6,751 nucleotides of DNA from DASZMJ01 sp035551935 (GCA_035551935.1 DASZMJ010000398.1:1-6751), one strand, 5' to 3'. Shown: positions 1 to 5,174, numbered from the stretch's first letter. Numbers and translations: made by a program. The notes: generated by a model from the sequence alone, not told the origin.

Positions 1-121
1 CGCCGGCCTCGTTCAGCGCGGTTTGGATCGCGTCCTCGGCGTCGAGCATCGAGCCCTTGTAGGGGACCTCGAGTTGGACGGTGAAGCCGGTGCCGGTGCG
101 TCGGACGATGGCGGCGGCCAT
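1..121 (-). CDS. N-terminal fragment of a possible IS transposase, cut by the left edge
   Basis: The minus strand from an ATG at 121 reads 40 residues beginning MAAAIVRRTGTGFTVQLEVP and continuing to ...DAIQTALNEAG, without a stop before the window ends. The start is supported by GGAG (minus strand, positions 133-130), 8 nt upstream of the ATG, and by an in-frame stop further upstream at 206-208. Third codon positions are almost all G or C, as in the other real genes. The opening (short basic stretch, a beta-like segment, then a helix containing LDAEDAIQ) resembles, from memory, the N-termini of transposases common in planctomycetes, possibly ISKra4-type. This is recall of style and not a proven match. 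No catalytic residues are visible because nearly all of the protein lies outside the window. A non-transposase identity remains possible. Confidence is higher that it is a gene than in the family. Confidence 0.5.
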   Translation of the reverse strand, partial: MAAAIVRRTGTGFTVQLEVPYKGSMLDAEDAIQTALNEAG

Positions 122-130
122 GGGGCGGGC

Positions 131-140
131 TCCGGGGTAG
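131..140. repeat. Left target-site duplication, TCCGGGGTAG
   Basis: This 10-bp sequence directly abuts the left tip of the MITE-like element and is identical to 264-273. On the minus strand it supplies the GGA of the GGAG ribosome binding site of the gene starting at 121, so that site stayed intact after the insertion. Confidence 0.82.
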
Positions 141-263
141 CAGGGCGAACGCACGTGTTTCGCAAATCCTTGTCCTGCAAGGATTTGCAATCTAGTGCAC
201 GGAATTCAACTAGTCGCAAGTTCTTTGCAGACAAGGATTTGTGAATTAGATGCGTTTGCCCTG
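141..263. mobile_element. MITE-like 123-bp element with 34-bp imperfect terminal inverted repeats
   Basis: The left end (141-174) and the reverse complement of the right end (230-263) match at 28 of 34 positions, including CAGGGC at both outer tips and a 12-bp perfect inner block, CAAATCCTTGTC. The element is bordered exactly by two copies of TCCGGGGTAG (131-140 and 264-273), as expected for a 10-bp target-site duplication. It has no plausible coding capacity. It is visibly more AT-rich than its surroundings and contains a further strong hairpin at 162-188. Length, terminal repeats and duplication together fit a miniature inverted-repeat transposable element mobilised in trans by a full-length IS. 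CAGGG tips and an 8-10-bp duplication recall the ISAs1 family, and IS4-group elements are an alternative; the family is inference. It lies immediately upstream of the ribosome binding site of the minus-strand gene that starts at 121. Confidence 0.85.
162..188. repeat. Perfect 11-bp-arm hairpin inside the MITE-like element
   Basis: GCAAATCCTTG (162-172) and CAAGGATTTGC (178-188) are perfect reverse complements around a 5-nt loop, TCCTG. A third copy of the core CAAGGATTTG lies at 232-241 and forms the inner end of the right terminal repeat. The left arm can therefore pair either locally or with the far end of the element. The single strand or a transcript could switch between two folds. No U-run follows, so it is not an obvious intrinsic terminator. 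Confidence 0.8.
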
Positions 264-273
264 TCCGGGGTAG
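264..273. repeat. Right target-site duplication, TCCGGGGTAG
   Basis: This is an identical 10-bp copy of 131-140, directly abutting the right tip of the MITE-like element. Removing the element and one copy would rebuild a continuous pre-insertion sequence. Confidence 0.82.
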
Positions 274-553
274 CGGGTCGAGCGGCGGCGGAGCCCGCAG
301 GATAATCGGCAAACCTGGCACGTTCTACATGATTCGCCGGCCGCACCCTTCGCAAGCGACCATAACGCCCATACATAGATTGTAAATCATAACTTGTTTA
401 ATAATAACAAGTTATGAAAACAGGAAGGGGGCCCCGCGCGCGGGCAGGGGGGCCGGACGATCGTCGCCGTCGGACTTTTCGGGGGAAATCTCCACGGTCC
501 GATAATGAGGATTATGGTCGCAATCGGGAAAACTCCCGAAGGGGGGTGGGTCG
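274..553. other. Intergenic stretch without a convincing gene
   Basis: These 280 bases lie between the MITE-like element and the first plus-strand gene. Short open frames exist on both strands, but their translations are low-complexity Arg/Pro/Gly sequence typical of out-of-frame GC-rich DNA. About 371-420 is a sharply AT-rich island containing a long inverted repeat. At 524-539 a small hairpin (TCGGGA, loop AAAC, TCCCGA) sits directly before the AAGGGGGG ribosome binding site of the gene at 554. The stretch probably holds the promoter of the small plus-strand genes and possibly the outer end of the left-hand mobile element. No -10/-35 pair stands out. Confidence 0.5.
387..417. repeat. AT-rich perfect inverted repeat, 12-bp arms with 7-bp spacer
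   Basis: TCATAACTTGTT (387-398) and AACAAGTTATGA (406-417) are perfect reverse complements separated by TAATAAT. The site is strikingly AT-rich for this DNA. Arms of 12 bp around a 7-bp spacer would suit an operator for a dimeric regulator or a core-type site of a tyrosine recombinase. A plain hairpin is also possible, but no T-run follows on either strand, so terminator function is unlikely. It lies about 137 bp upstream of the gene at 554. Its role is inference. Confidence 0.75.
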
Positions 554-784
554 ATGGCGGAGAAGTCCACGCTGGTCGTGTCCTCGACCACGTGCGCGGC
601 GTGCGGGGCGGTCGTCGGTCTGGTCTGGTTCAAGGGCCGATCGACCTTGATCGACGGCCCCATCGACGCGGAGGGCGAGGACCTCATTATGCGCAAGCAT
701 ACGTGCCGACCGTCGCCCCCCGCCGGGGCGGTGCCCGCGGCCGCGAGTCGCCCGCAGGCCCGGCGGCCGAGGGGGTCGCGATGA
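554..784 (+). CDS. Small protein with a possible Cys/His metal site, function unknown
   Basis: A 76-aa protein beginning MAEKSTLVVSSTTCAACGAV. Cys14 and Cys17 form a CxxC pair, and His49 and Cys51 form a later HxC pair, so a single zinc-ribbon-like site is plausible. The region between contains VWFKG, a typical short beta stretch. Residues 52-76 are a Pro/Ala/Arg-rich tail that is probably disordered. AAGGGGGG (539-546) lies 7 nt before the ATG, and codon third positions are strongly G/C. The stop overlaps the next start as ATGA (781-784), which suggests translational coupling. I do not recognise the family. A small phage- or element-encoded regulator or accessory protein is a guess. Confidence 0.65.
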   Translation: MAEKSTLVVSSTTCAACGAVVGLVWFKGRSTLIDGPIDAEGEDLIMRKHTCRPSPPAGAVPAAASRPQARRPRGSR

Positions 785-921
785 GCCTCCGGGGCTCGGT
801 GATGCTGGTGACCCTGGTCGTCGGCCTCGTCGTCCTGGCCCTCGGGTACCTCCTCGACCGGGGCTGGCTCGACGGCGGCCCGGAGATCGAGGCCGACGAG
901 CCATGGTGGGATCGCCAATGA
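781..921 (+). CDS. 46-aa single-span membrane protein, function unknown
   Basis: The protein starts MSLRGSVMLVTLVVGLVVLA and contains one clear membrane segment at about residues 5-25 (hydrophobic V/L/G/A run). It is followed by RGWLDGG and an acidic tail with EIEADEPWWDRQ. One positive charge precedes the segment and several acidic residues follow it; orientation cannot be settled from this. The ATG overlaps the upstream stop (ATGA), and GAGGGGG (769-775) lies 5 nt before it. Both support this internal start over the longer open frame that begins upstream. Only 10 bp separate its stop from the stop of the convergent ribbon-helix-helix gene. Very small single-span proteins in phage regions include holin-like and superinfection proteins, but nothing specific identifies it. 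Confidence 0.65.
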   Translation: MSLRGSVMLVTLVVGLVVLALGYLLDRGWLDGGPEIEADEPWWDRQ

Positions 922-931
922 TGAATGGATC

Positions 932-1168
932 TCAACCCGCCGCGGCCAGCCGGGGCGCCTCGGCGACGTCGCCGGCGTCGCCGGTCCCGCGCTGCGAGAC
1001 GACGAAGCCCTTCAGCTCGCGCTCGAGGGCCCGGGCCACGACGGCCGACATCTCCAGGCCGTGGAACCCGGCGAAGGCGGCGAGGCGCCTGGCCGTCGGG
1101 GCGTCCAGGCTCAGATTCACCTTCACCTTCGCCGCGCCGCCGCCGACTTCCGGTCGCTTCCGTGCCAT
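932..1168 (-). CDS. Ribbon-helix-helix (CopG/Arc-like) DNA-binding protein
   Basis: A 78-aa protein starting MARKRPEVGGGAAKVKVNLS. After a basic N-terminus (1-14), KVKVNLSLD (about 14-22) is a beta strand with alternating residues. It is followed by helix A (PTARRLAAFAGFHG, about 24-37) and helix B (EMSAVVARALERELKG, about 39-54). This order is the ribbon-helix-helix fold, in which dimers place the paired strands in the DNA major groove. The last 24 residues are an Ala/Gly-rich tail. Such proteins commonly act as autoregulators, antitoxins or plasmid/phage control proteins. No toxin-like partner is visible next to it, so the antitoxin reading lacks support. A G-rich stretch precedes the ATG. 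It is encoded on the same strand as, and 134 bp downstream of, the helix-turn-helix gene. Confidence 0.75.
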   Translation of the reverse strand: MARKRPEVGGGAAKVKVNLSLDAPTARRLAAFAGFHGLEMSAVVARALERELKGFVVSQRGTGDAGDVAEAPRLAAAG

Positions 1169-1302
1169 GCCCCCATCCCCCCGGGCGCCCCGGCCGAAAA
1201 AGTGGCCGGGCTGCTCCCTTATCGGCAGGGGACCCGCGCGCCGTTGACGCCGCGCGGGGCGACCCGACGAAGCTCCCCCATGACCCCCCTGCCCCGCGGC
1301 CG
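1169..1302. promoter_or_regulatory. Leader region of the ribbon-helix-helix gene with two inverted repeats
   Basis: This 134-bp gap between the two minus-strand regulator genes holds two perfect inverted repeats. CCCGGCC/GGCCGGG (1189-1195 and 1204-1210, 8-nt loop) lies 21 bp upstream of the start codon. CCCGCGCG/CGCGCGGG (1233-1240 and 1251-1258, 10-nt spacer) lies further up. Short palindromes upstream of a ribbon-helix-helix gene are natural autoregulatory operator candidates, but GC-rich DNA makes such repeats by chance more often. No clear promoter hexamers were recognised. Function is inference. Confidence 0.4.
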
Positions 1303-1587
1303 TCAGGACGACGGCCCGCGGGACGGGGCGGGACGTTGCCGCCAGGGCAAGAGCCGACGCGCGGCGGGGGTCGAGAGGCAGTCCGGCGAGCGGTACAGGC
1401 CCCACAACCGGGCGTAGCGGTAGACCGTCGGCCGGCTCACGCGCGCGGCCCGGGCGACCCGCGCGACGGGCATGCCTCGATTCAAGGCGAGCAACCATAA
1501 GCATCTCTGCCGGACGTCCCGATCGGCGCCGAAATGGGCGTCGAGGCGGAGCGCGACGGCCTCGTTCGCGGTCATGGGGACTTTCAT
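1303..1587 (-). CDS. Small helix-turn-helix DNA-binding protein
   Basis: A 94-aa protein beginning MKVPMTANEAVALRLDAHFG. Residues about 23-66 (RDVRQRCLWLLALNRG, then VARVARAARVSRPTVYRYAR) form a homeodomain-like helix-turn-helix, with SRPTVYRY as the recognition helix. This layout is also found in the N-terminal part of IS630-type transposases and in small regulators. The protein is far too short to be a transposase and no catalytic domain follows. The C-terminal 20 residues are Arg/Pro-rich. A second start, Met5 at 1575, is equally possible, since neither has a strong Shine-Dalgarno sequence. It is head to head with the phage-like cassette, which suggests it may control that unit and itself; that role is inference. 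Confidence 0.7.
   Translation of the reverse strand: MKVPMTANEAVALRLDAHFGADRDVRQRCLWLLALNRGMPVARVARAARVSRPTVYRYARLWGLYRSPDCLSTPAARRLLPWRQRPAPSRGPSS
1576..1580 (+). promoter_or_regulatory. Shine-Dalgarno GGGGA that favours the start at 1586
   Basis: GGGGA ends 5 nt before the ATG at 1586, a normal spacing. The alternative ATG at 1574 has only GCGGTC upstream. This site overlaps the start region of the divergent helix-turn-helix gene. Confidence 0.45.
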
Positions 1588-2566
1588 GGGGCGACTCAGC
1601 AAACGCGGCCGCGCGCGCGGCCCGAAGTGTAAAGCGCACCCGCCCGTCGAGGGGGGTGCGGGCTCGCCGCCGGCGGCCGCCGGCTGGCCCGTGGCGCCAC
1701 CGGCGCCGGGGCCCCCGGCCGCCGGGGCGTCCGAGTACTCGGCCCCGTGGATGGGGCCATTGCTCCGCGACGCGGCCGAGGCCGGCGACCTGCTCGGGGC
1801 CTGTGCCCGCGCCGGGGTCTCGGTCGTCGAGTACCACCGCGCCCGCCGCGCCGACCTGGCCTTCGACCTGGCCGCCGGCGAGATCGACGCGGCGATGAGA
1901 TTGGCGACGCTGGCGAGCCTCGAATCCCAGGCCGCCGCCGGCGACCTCCGCGCGACCAAGCTCCTGACCCAAGTCGAGGGGCAGCTGAGGCAGCGGGCCG
2001 AGGCCCTCCGGCTGGACGCCCCCCGGCCCGACGACTCCGGCCCGGCGACCACCGTGGCCGGCCTCGAGCGCGTGGGTTGGGACCCGCCCGAGGTCCGCCG
2101 CGAGCGGGTCGCCGGGGTCGTCGGCGGGTGGACCGCGCGGGCGGTCCGGTGCTTCGGCGGCGGGGCCACGACGGCGACGACCAGCCCGACCGGCATCCTC
2201 CAGCTGCTGGCGCCCCCCGACGTCGCGACCGAGGCGGCGATGCGGGCCCTCGACGCGATCTGGTGTGCCGCCCACGCGCTCGCCTCGGCCGGCCGGCCGG
2301 CGACCACCGAGGCGATCCTCGATTGGCTCGCCCACAGCCACCAGGTCCTCTGCATCCGGTGCCGCGAGTCCCTGGCGCCGGCGTCGCGGCCGGCCTCGGC
2401 CTTCGACCCCGCCCAGGACGCCGGGGCCCGGCCACTATTCGCGTGCCCGCAGTGCGATTGGGAGCAAGGCCCCGGCGTCTCCCTGCCGCGCGACCCGGCC
2501 GGGGTCCAATGCCCGCGCTGCGGCTATTTCGTCGCGGACGCGCCGGGGGAAGCCGATGGCGGATAA
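1586..2566 (+). CDS. Helix-turn-helix and zinc-ribbon protein, first gene of the phage-like cassette
   Basis: A 326-aa protein. Residues 1-14 are basic (MGRLSKRGRARG), and about 20-55 form a Pro/Ala/Gly linker. Residues about 56-120 (LLRDAAEAGDLLGACARAGV followed by a recognition-like helix and DAAMRLATLASLESQAAAGD) resemble the DNA-binding domain of terminase small subunits. That domain has a helix-turn-helix followed by a helix leading to a GD..A..LL stretch. About 214-254 look like a second helical domain. The C-terminus carries three CxxC pairs, Cys256/259, Cys287/290 and Cys309/312. They probably build one or two zinc ribbons, as in nucleic-acid-binding proteins. No large terminase follows, so a packaging role is only a suggestion; a cassette regulator is an alternative. 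The start at 1586 was chosen for its Shine-Dalgarno sequence. Its end overlaps the next gene by 11 bp. Confidence 0.7.
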   Translation: MGRLSKRGRARGPKCKAHPPVEGGAGSPPAAAGWPVAPPAPGPPAAGASEYSAPWMGPLLRDAAEAGDLLGACARAGVSVVEYHRARRADLAFDLAAGEIDAAMRLATLASLESQAAAGDLRATKLLTQVEGQLRQRAEALRLDAPRPDDSGPATTVAGLERVGWDPPEVRRERVAGVVGGWTARAVRCFGGGATTATTSPTGILQLLAPPDVATEAAMRALDAIWCAAHALASAGRPATTEAILDWLAHSHQVLCIRCRESLAPASRPASAFDPAQDAGARPLFACPQCDWEQGPGVSLPRDPAGVQCPRCGYFVADAPGEADGG

Positions 2567-4271
2567 GATTTATAAGATCACCTTCGAAGGTGACAATGCG
2601 AACCTGCTGCGGTCGATCCAGGCCAACGTCCAGGCGCTGCAGGCCATGGACGATCGCGCCAAGGCCGCGGGGCGGGCGGTCGGCGACATCGGCGCGGCCG
2701 GCGACAAGGCGGCCGGCGGCCTCGGCCACGCGGCCGAGGAGACCGGCCACCTGGGGTCGGGCCTGGACGGGCTCCTCGGCAAGGCGGCCGTCTTCGGCGC
2801 GCTGACGACGGTGGCCCGCGAGTTCGGGTCGGCGATCGCCGAGGCGCGGGAATCGCTGGTCGGCTCGGCCGAGGACGCGGCCAAGCTCCGCGACGCCTTG
2901 CGCGAGGTGGCGGCGCTCAAGGGCAGGGGGGGGCCCGACGACGTGGCCACCGCCGACTTCGCCGCCTTCCGCGTCGCGACCGGGCTCAAGGAGGCCGAGG
3001 CCCGCAAATTCCAGGAGCAGTTCGAGGGCACGTTGCCGGCCGGCCTGGGCCGCGGCAACATCACCCGCGACGTGGCGGAAAAGCTGGCCGAGGAGGGGGG
3101 CCGGTGGGCGACCCGCACCGGCCTGGACGGCGCGACGGCCGGCGACCTGACGGCGATGCTCCCCCAATACTCGAAGGTCCCCTCGGTCGAGGTGGGGGCC
3201 AGCCAGCTGGGGCAGATCGGTTTCGCCTTGAATGAGGGCCGCGGCAACCTCAGCCCGCTCGCCAAGAGCCTGGCCAATACCGCCGGGTCGTTGGTGGACG
3301 AGGAAGGGGGGCCGGTCAAGTCGCTGCCGGAATTGGCCGCGATCCTGGGGGTGGCCAGCCAGAATGCCAACCCGGCCGCCGCCGGGACGCGGGTGCAACA
3401 AGCCTTCCGGGCCCTCAATCGGTTCGACGGCGATCGCGGACAGACCCTCCAAGGGCTGGGCATCGGCGGCGACGACGACTTGCTCGCGCGGCTGCAAAAG
3501 GTCGCTCCGATGGTCCGCGACGCGAACCGGCCGGGGCGGGGCGGGGCCGCCAAGGCGCTGTGGGAGGCGGGCTTCCACAATCAGGCCGAGAATCGCTCGC
3601 TCATCCAGCTGGTCAACAACCTGGACGCGATCGAACGGCGCGTGGCCCGCGTCCGCGCGCTCGACAGCCCCCAGAAGGTCGCCGCCGACGGCCAAAGGGT
3701 GATGGCCCTCGACGCCGATTTCCTCCGCCGCGAGAAGGCCGGCCAACGCCGGGTCGGCGAGGCGGTCCAGGACGCCGGCCAGCTGGTGCGGGGGCGGGGG
3801 GGCGAGGTCTTGCAGGCGCTCCGTCAGGCCGCGGAGGGCCGGCTCAAGGCCCGCGGCGCGATCGACACGACCGCCACCAACCTCACCGATTCGATCAACG
3901 CCGGCTTCGGCGTCGGGACGTTACTCGGCGGCCGTCCCCAGCGCGAGGAACGCATCGACCGCGAGGTCCGGCGGATGCTCGAGGAACAGGGACGGTCGGT
4001 CGGGGTCGACGCGGGGAAGGTCCTCGACCGGCATCGGGCGTTCGCGGTGCCCTTCCCCCAGCTGTCCACCCCCGAAGACACGCGCCGCCGCGGCGTCGAG
4101 GCCGCGGCCGAGGCGATCCGGGCCAAGGGGGGCGACCCGATCGGCTCGGCCGAGGTCTTGAAGGAACTTAGGGCGATCCGCGACGCGGTGGCCGACGGCA
4201 ACCGGGCCCGGGGCGAGCCGCCCCGACACTTCCTACCCCCCGCCCCGGGCCCGGTCAAACAGGGACGCTAG
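2556..4271 (+). CDS. Phage tail tape-measure-like protein
   Basis: A 571-aa protein beginning MADKIYKITFEGDNANLLRS. Residues about 1-110 have the layout of tape-measure N-termini: a short beta opening, a coiled-coil-like helix (SIQANVQALQAMDDRAKAAG), a Gly/Ala-rich stretch, then a mildly hydrophobic helix near 75-90. The middle is helical and Ala-rich, with segments such as GLKEAEARKFQEQFEGTLPA. The C-terminal third is charged and helical. No membrane span or lytic domain stands out. At about 0.15 nm per residue, the usual tape-measure relationship, it would specify a tail of roughly 85 nm. GGGGGA lies just before the ATG, and the 11-bp overlap with the upstream gene suggests coupling. The next gene encodes a tail completion protein, which fits. 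A generic helical structural protein is the alternative. Confidence 0.7.
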   Translation: MADKIYKITFEGDNANLLRSIQANVQALQAMDDRAKAAGRAVGDIGAAGDKAAGGLGHAAEETGHLGSGLDGLLGKAAVFGALTTVAREFGSAIAEARESLVGSAEDAAKLRDALREVAALKGRGGPDDVATADFAAFRVATGLKEAEARKFQEQFEGTLPAGLGRGNITRDVAEKLAEEGGRWATRTGLDGATAGDLTAMLPQYSKVPSVEVGASQLGQIGFALNEGRGNLSPLAKSLANTAGSLVDEEGGPVKSLPELAAILGVASQNANPAAAGTRVQQAFRALNRFDGDRGQTLQGLGIGGDDDLLARLQKVAPMVRDANRPGRGGAAKALWEAGFHNQAENRSLIQLVNNLDAIERRVARVRALDSPQKVAADGQRVMALDADFLRREKAGQRRVGEAVQDAGQLVRGRGGEVLQALRQAAEGRLKARGAIDTTATNLTDSINAGFGVGTLLGGRPQREERIDREVRRMLEEQGRSVGVDAGKVLDRHRAFAVPFPQLSTPEDTRRRGVEAAAEAIRAKGGDPIGSAEVLKELRAIRDAVADGNRARGEPPRHFLPPAPGPVKQGR

Positions 4272-4273
4272 AT

Positions 4274-4729
4274 ATGTCGAGCAATTTGAAGGAAGTCCTG
4301 GCCGGCCTCGACGGGCTCCGCTCGCTCGGGGACCTCGACCGCGACGGGCTCGGGGAGGCGCTCCTGGACGCGGCCTCGGCCGGGGTGAAGGCGACGGCCG
4401 AGGCCGGGACCGACCCCGACGGCGCGCCCTGGCCGAGGCTCTCCCCGGCCTATGCCGCGGCCAAGGCGGCGAGCCACCCCGGCCGGCCGATCGGCGTCCG
4501 CGACGGCGTCATGTTGTCCGACGGGGCCTTAAGAGGCGAGCGCGACATCGGGCCGCGGCGGGCCGAGGTCACCTTCGGCGACTCGGCCGAGGCCCGCGAC
4601 GAATTGGGATGGTTCGCCGAGGGCGACCTCGGCCACGACCGCCCTCCCCGACCGGTCGTCGGCCTGTCGCCGGCGGCGATCGCCGCGGCCGATCGAGTGG
4701 TGGATCAACATGTCAACAGAAAGGTGTAA
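4274..4729 (+). CDS. Phage virion morphogenesis (Mu gpG-like tail completion) protein
   Basis: A 151-aa protein beginning MSSNLKEVLAGLDGLRSLGD. Features of the Mu gpG/tail-completion family are visible in order. First is an amphipathic N-terminal helix region, then TDPDGAPWPRLSPAY (46-60), corresponding to the family's typical PDG-x-PW-x-x-L motif, followed by a Lys. A central region with GVMLSDGALRG (78-88) corresponds to the usual L..TG.L segment, followed by a beta-rich stretch. Finally RPPRPVVGLSPA (123-134) matches the typical arginine-proline, F/V-GLS ending before the last helix. Length is typical. These proteins act at tail completion or head-tail joining. AGGGA lies 8 nt before the ATG, 2 bp after the tape-measure-like gene's stop, so co-translation is likely. 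Confidence 0.8.
   Translation: MSSNLKEVLAGLDGLRSLGDLDRDGLGEALLDAASAGVKATAEAGTDPDGAPWPRLSPAYAAAKAASHPGRPIGVRDGVMLSDGALRGERDIGPRRAEVTFGDSAEARDELGWFAEGDLGHDRPPRPVVGLSPAAIAAADRVVDQHVNRKV
4721..4724 (+). promoter_or_regulatory. Shine-Dalgarno AAGG that favours the GTG start at 4731
   Basis: AAGG lies 6 nt before GTG 4731, within the last codons of the upstream gene. The competing ATG at 4710 would overlap the upstream gene by 20 bp and is preceded only by a GTGGTGGA stretch. Confidence 0.5.
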
Positions 4730-4730
4730 C

Positions 4731-5174
4731 GTGGGTTATTCGTTCCCGGACCCCGACCAGACCCGACGTCCCGAAGTACCCGGCTTCCCGATCCCCCTGG
4801 CCGACGGCCGGCCGTGGCATTTCGCCCGGCCCCGCGCCCTCCTGTTCCCGATCTTCGCCGCGGGGGGCTGCTCCGTCGGCCGCGCGGCCGGCTATGTCGA
4901 GCCGATCCGGTCCCTGCTCGACGACTTCGCCGCGACGCTGGTCGAGGCGCCCCCGCCGGGCGCGATATCGTTCGACTACGGGGCGTTTTTCCTCTTGGCC
5001 AAGGGGCTCTTGCAGGCCGCACACGACCTCGACGACGCCGCCGCCGGCAAACTGCTCGCGGTGCCAATGGCCGCGGTGTCTGCGCTCACCACGGAGGTCG
5101 TCGCGGTGGCGGCGGGTCGGCGCGGCGTCGAGGGGTTCGTGGCCGAAGGGCTCGCGACGGAGGGCGCCGAGTGA
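4731..5174 (+). CDS. 147-aa phage-cassette protein, unknown (possible tail assembly factor)
   Basis: Starting at GTG 4731, the protein reads (M)GYSFPDPDQTRRPEVPGFP and then IPLADGRPWHFARP. This beta-rich N-terminal motif looks like the opening of small tail assembly or adaptor proteins, which often begin with a phrase meaning 'the gene's value for tail length' (L.DG..W...RP). The remainder is helical: EPIRSLLDDFAATLVEAPPP, then FDYGAFFLLAKGLLQAAHDL, then a long Ala/Val-rich helix ending in EGLATEGAE. There is no signal peptide. The GTG is 1 bp after the upstream stop and has AAGG at good spacing; an ATG at 4710 would add 7 residues. The stop overlaps the next start as GTGA. The family is not recognised with confidence; a tail assembly chaperone is a hypothesis from position and motif style only. 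Confidence 0.6.
   Translation: MGYSFPDPDQTRRPEVPGFPIPLADGRPWHFARPRALLFPIFAAGGCSVGRAAGYVEPIRSLLDDFAATLVEAPPPGAISFDYGAFFLLAKGLLQAAHDLDDAAAGKLLAVPMAAVSALTTEVVAVAAGRRGVEGFVAEGLATEGAE
5159..5164 (+). promoter_or_regulatory. Shine-Dalgarno GGAGGG that fixes the GTG start at 5171
   Basis: GGAGGG sits 6 nt before GTG 5171, which itself overlaps the upstream stop (GTGA, 5171-5174). This is the strongest ribosome binding site in the cassette and outweighs the far longer open frame that begins at 4814. Confidence 0.7.

Noticed and set aside
162..241. CRISPR-like repeats
   Set aside because: Three 10-bp copies in mixed orientation without regular spacers are explained by the terminal and internal repeats of the MITE-like element.
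13..321. 102-residue minus-strand open frame crossing the MITE-like element
   Set aside because: It is in a different frame from the supported gene at 1-121 and would require coding through the inserted element.
387..417. Intrinsic terminator
   Set aside because: The stem is AT-rich and no T-run follows on either strand.
387..417. loxP or dif site
   Set aside because: The outer bases ATAACTT resemble loxP arms, but the rest of the arms and the spacer length differ, and the arms do not match the XerC/XerD half-sites of dif.
414..650. 78-residue plus-strand open frame before the Cys/His protein
   Set aside because: The sequence is Arg/Gly/Pro-rich with no motif, and it overlaps the better-supported gene at 554.
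932..1587. Toxin-antitoxin pair formed by the two minus-strand regulators
   Set aside because: Both look like DNA-binding proteins, neither resembles a known toxin, and they are 134 bp apart, whereas toxin-antitoxin genes usually overlap or abut.
932..2341. 469-residue minus-strand open frame
   Set aside because: Only its last 78 residues (from ATG 1168) look like a real protein. The rest is out of frame with the helix-turn-helix gene and antisense to the cassette's first gene.
1596..3746. 716-residue minus-strand open frame
   Set aside because: It lies opposite two well-supported plus-strand genes and its translation turns into Arg/Pro/Gly-rich low-complexity sequence. It is an antisense shadow of high GC3 coding DNA.
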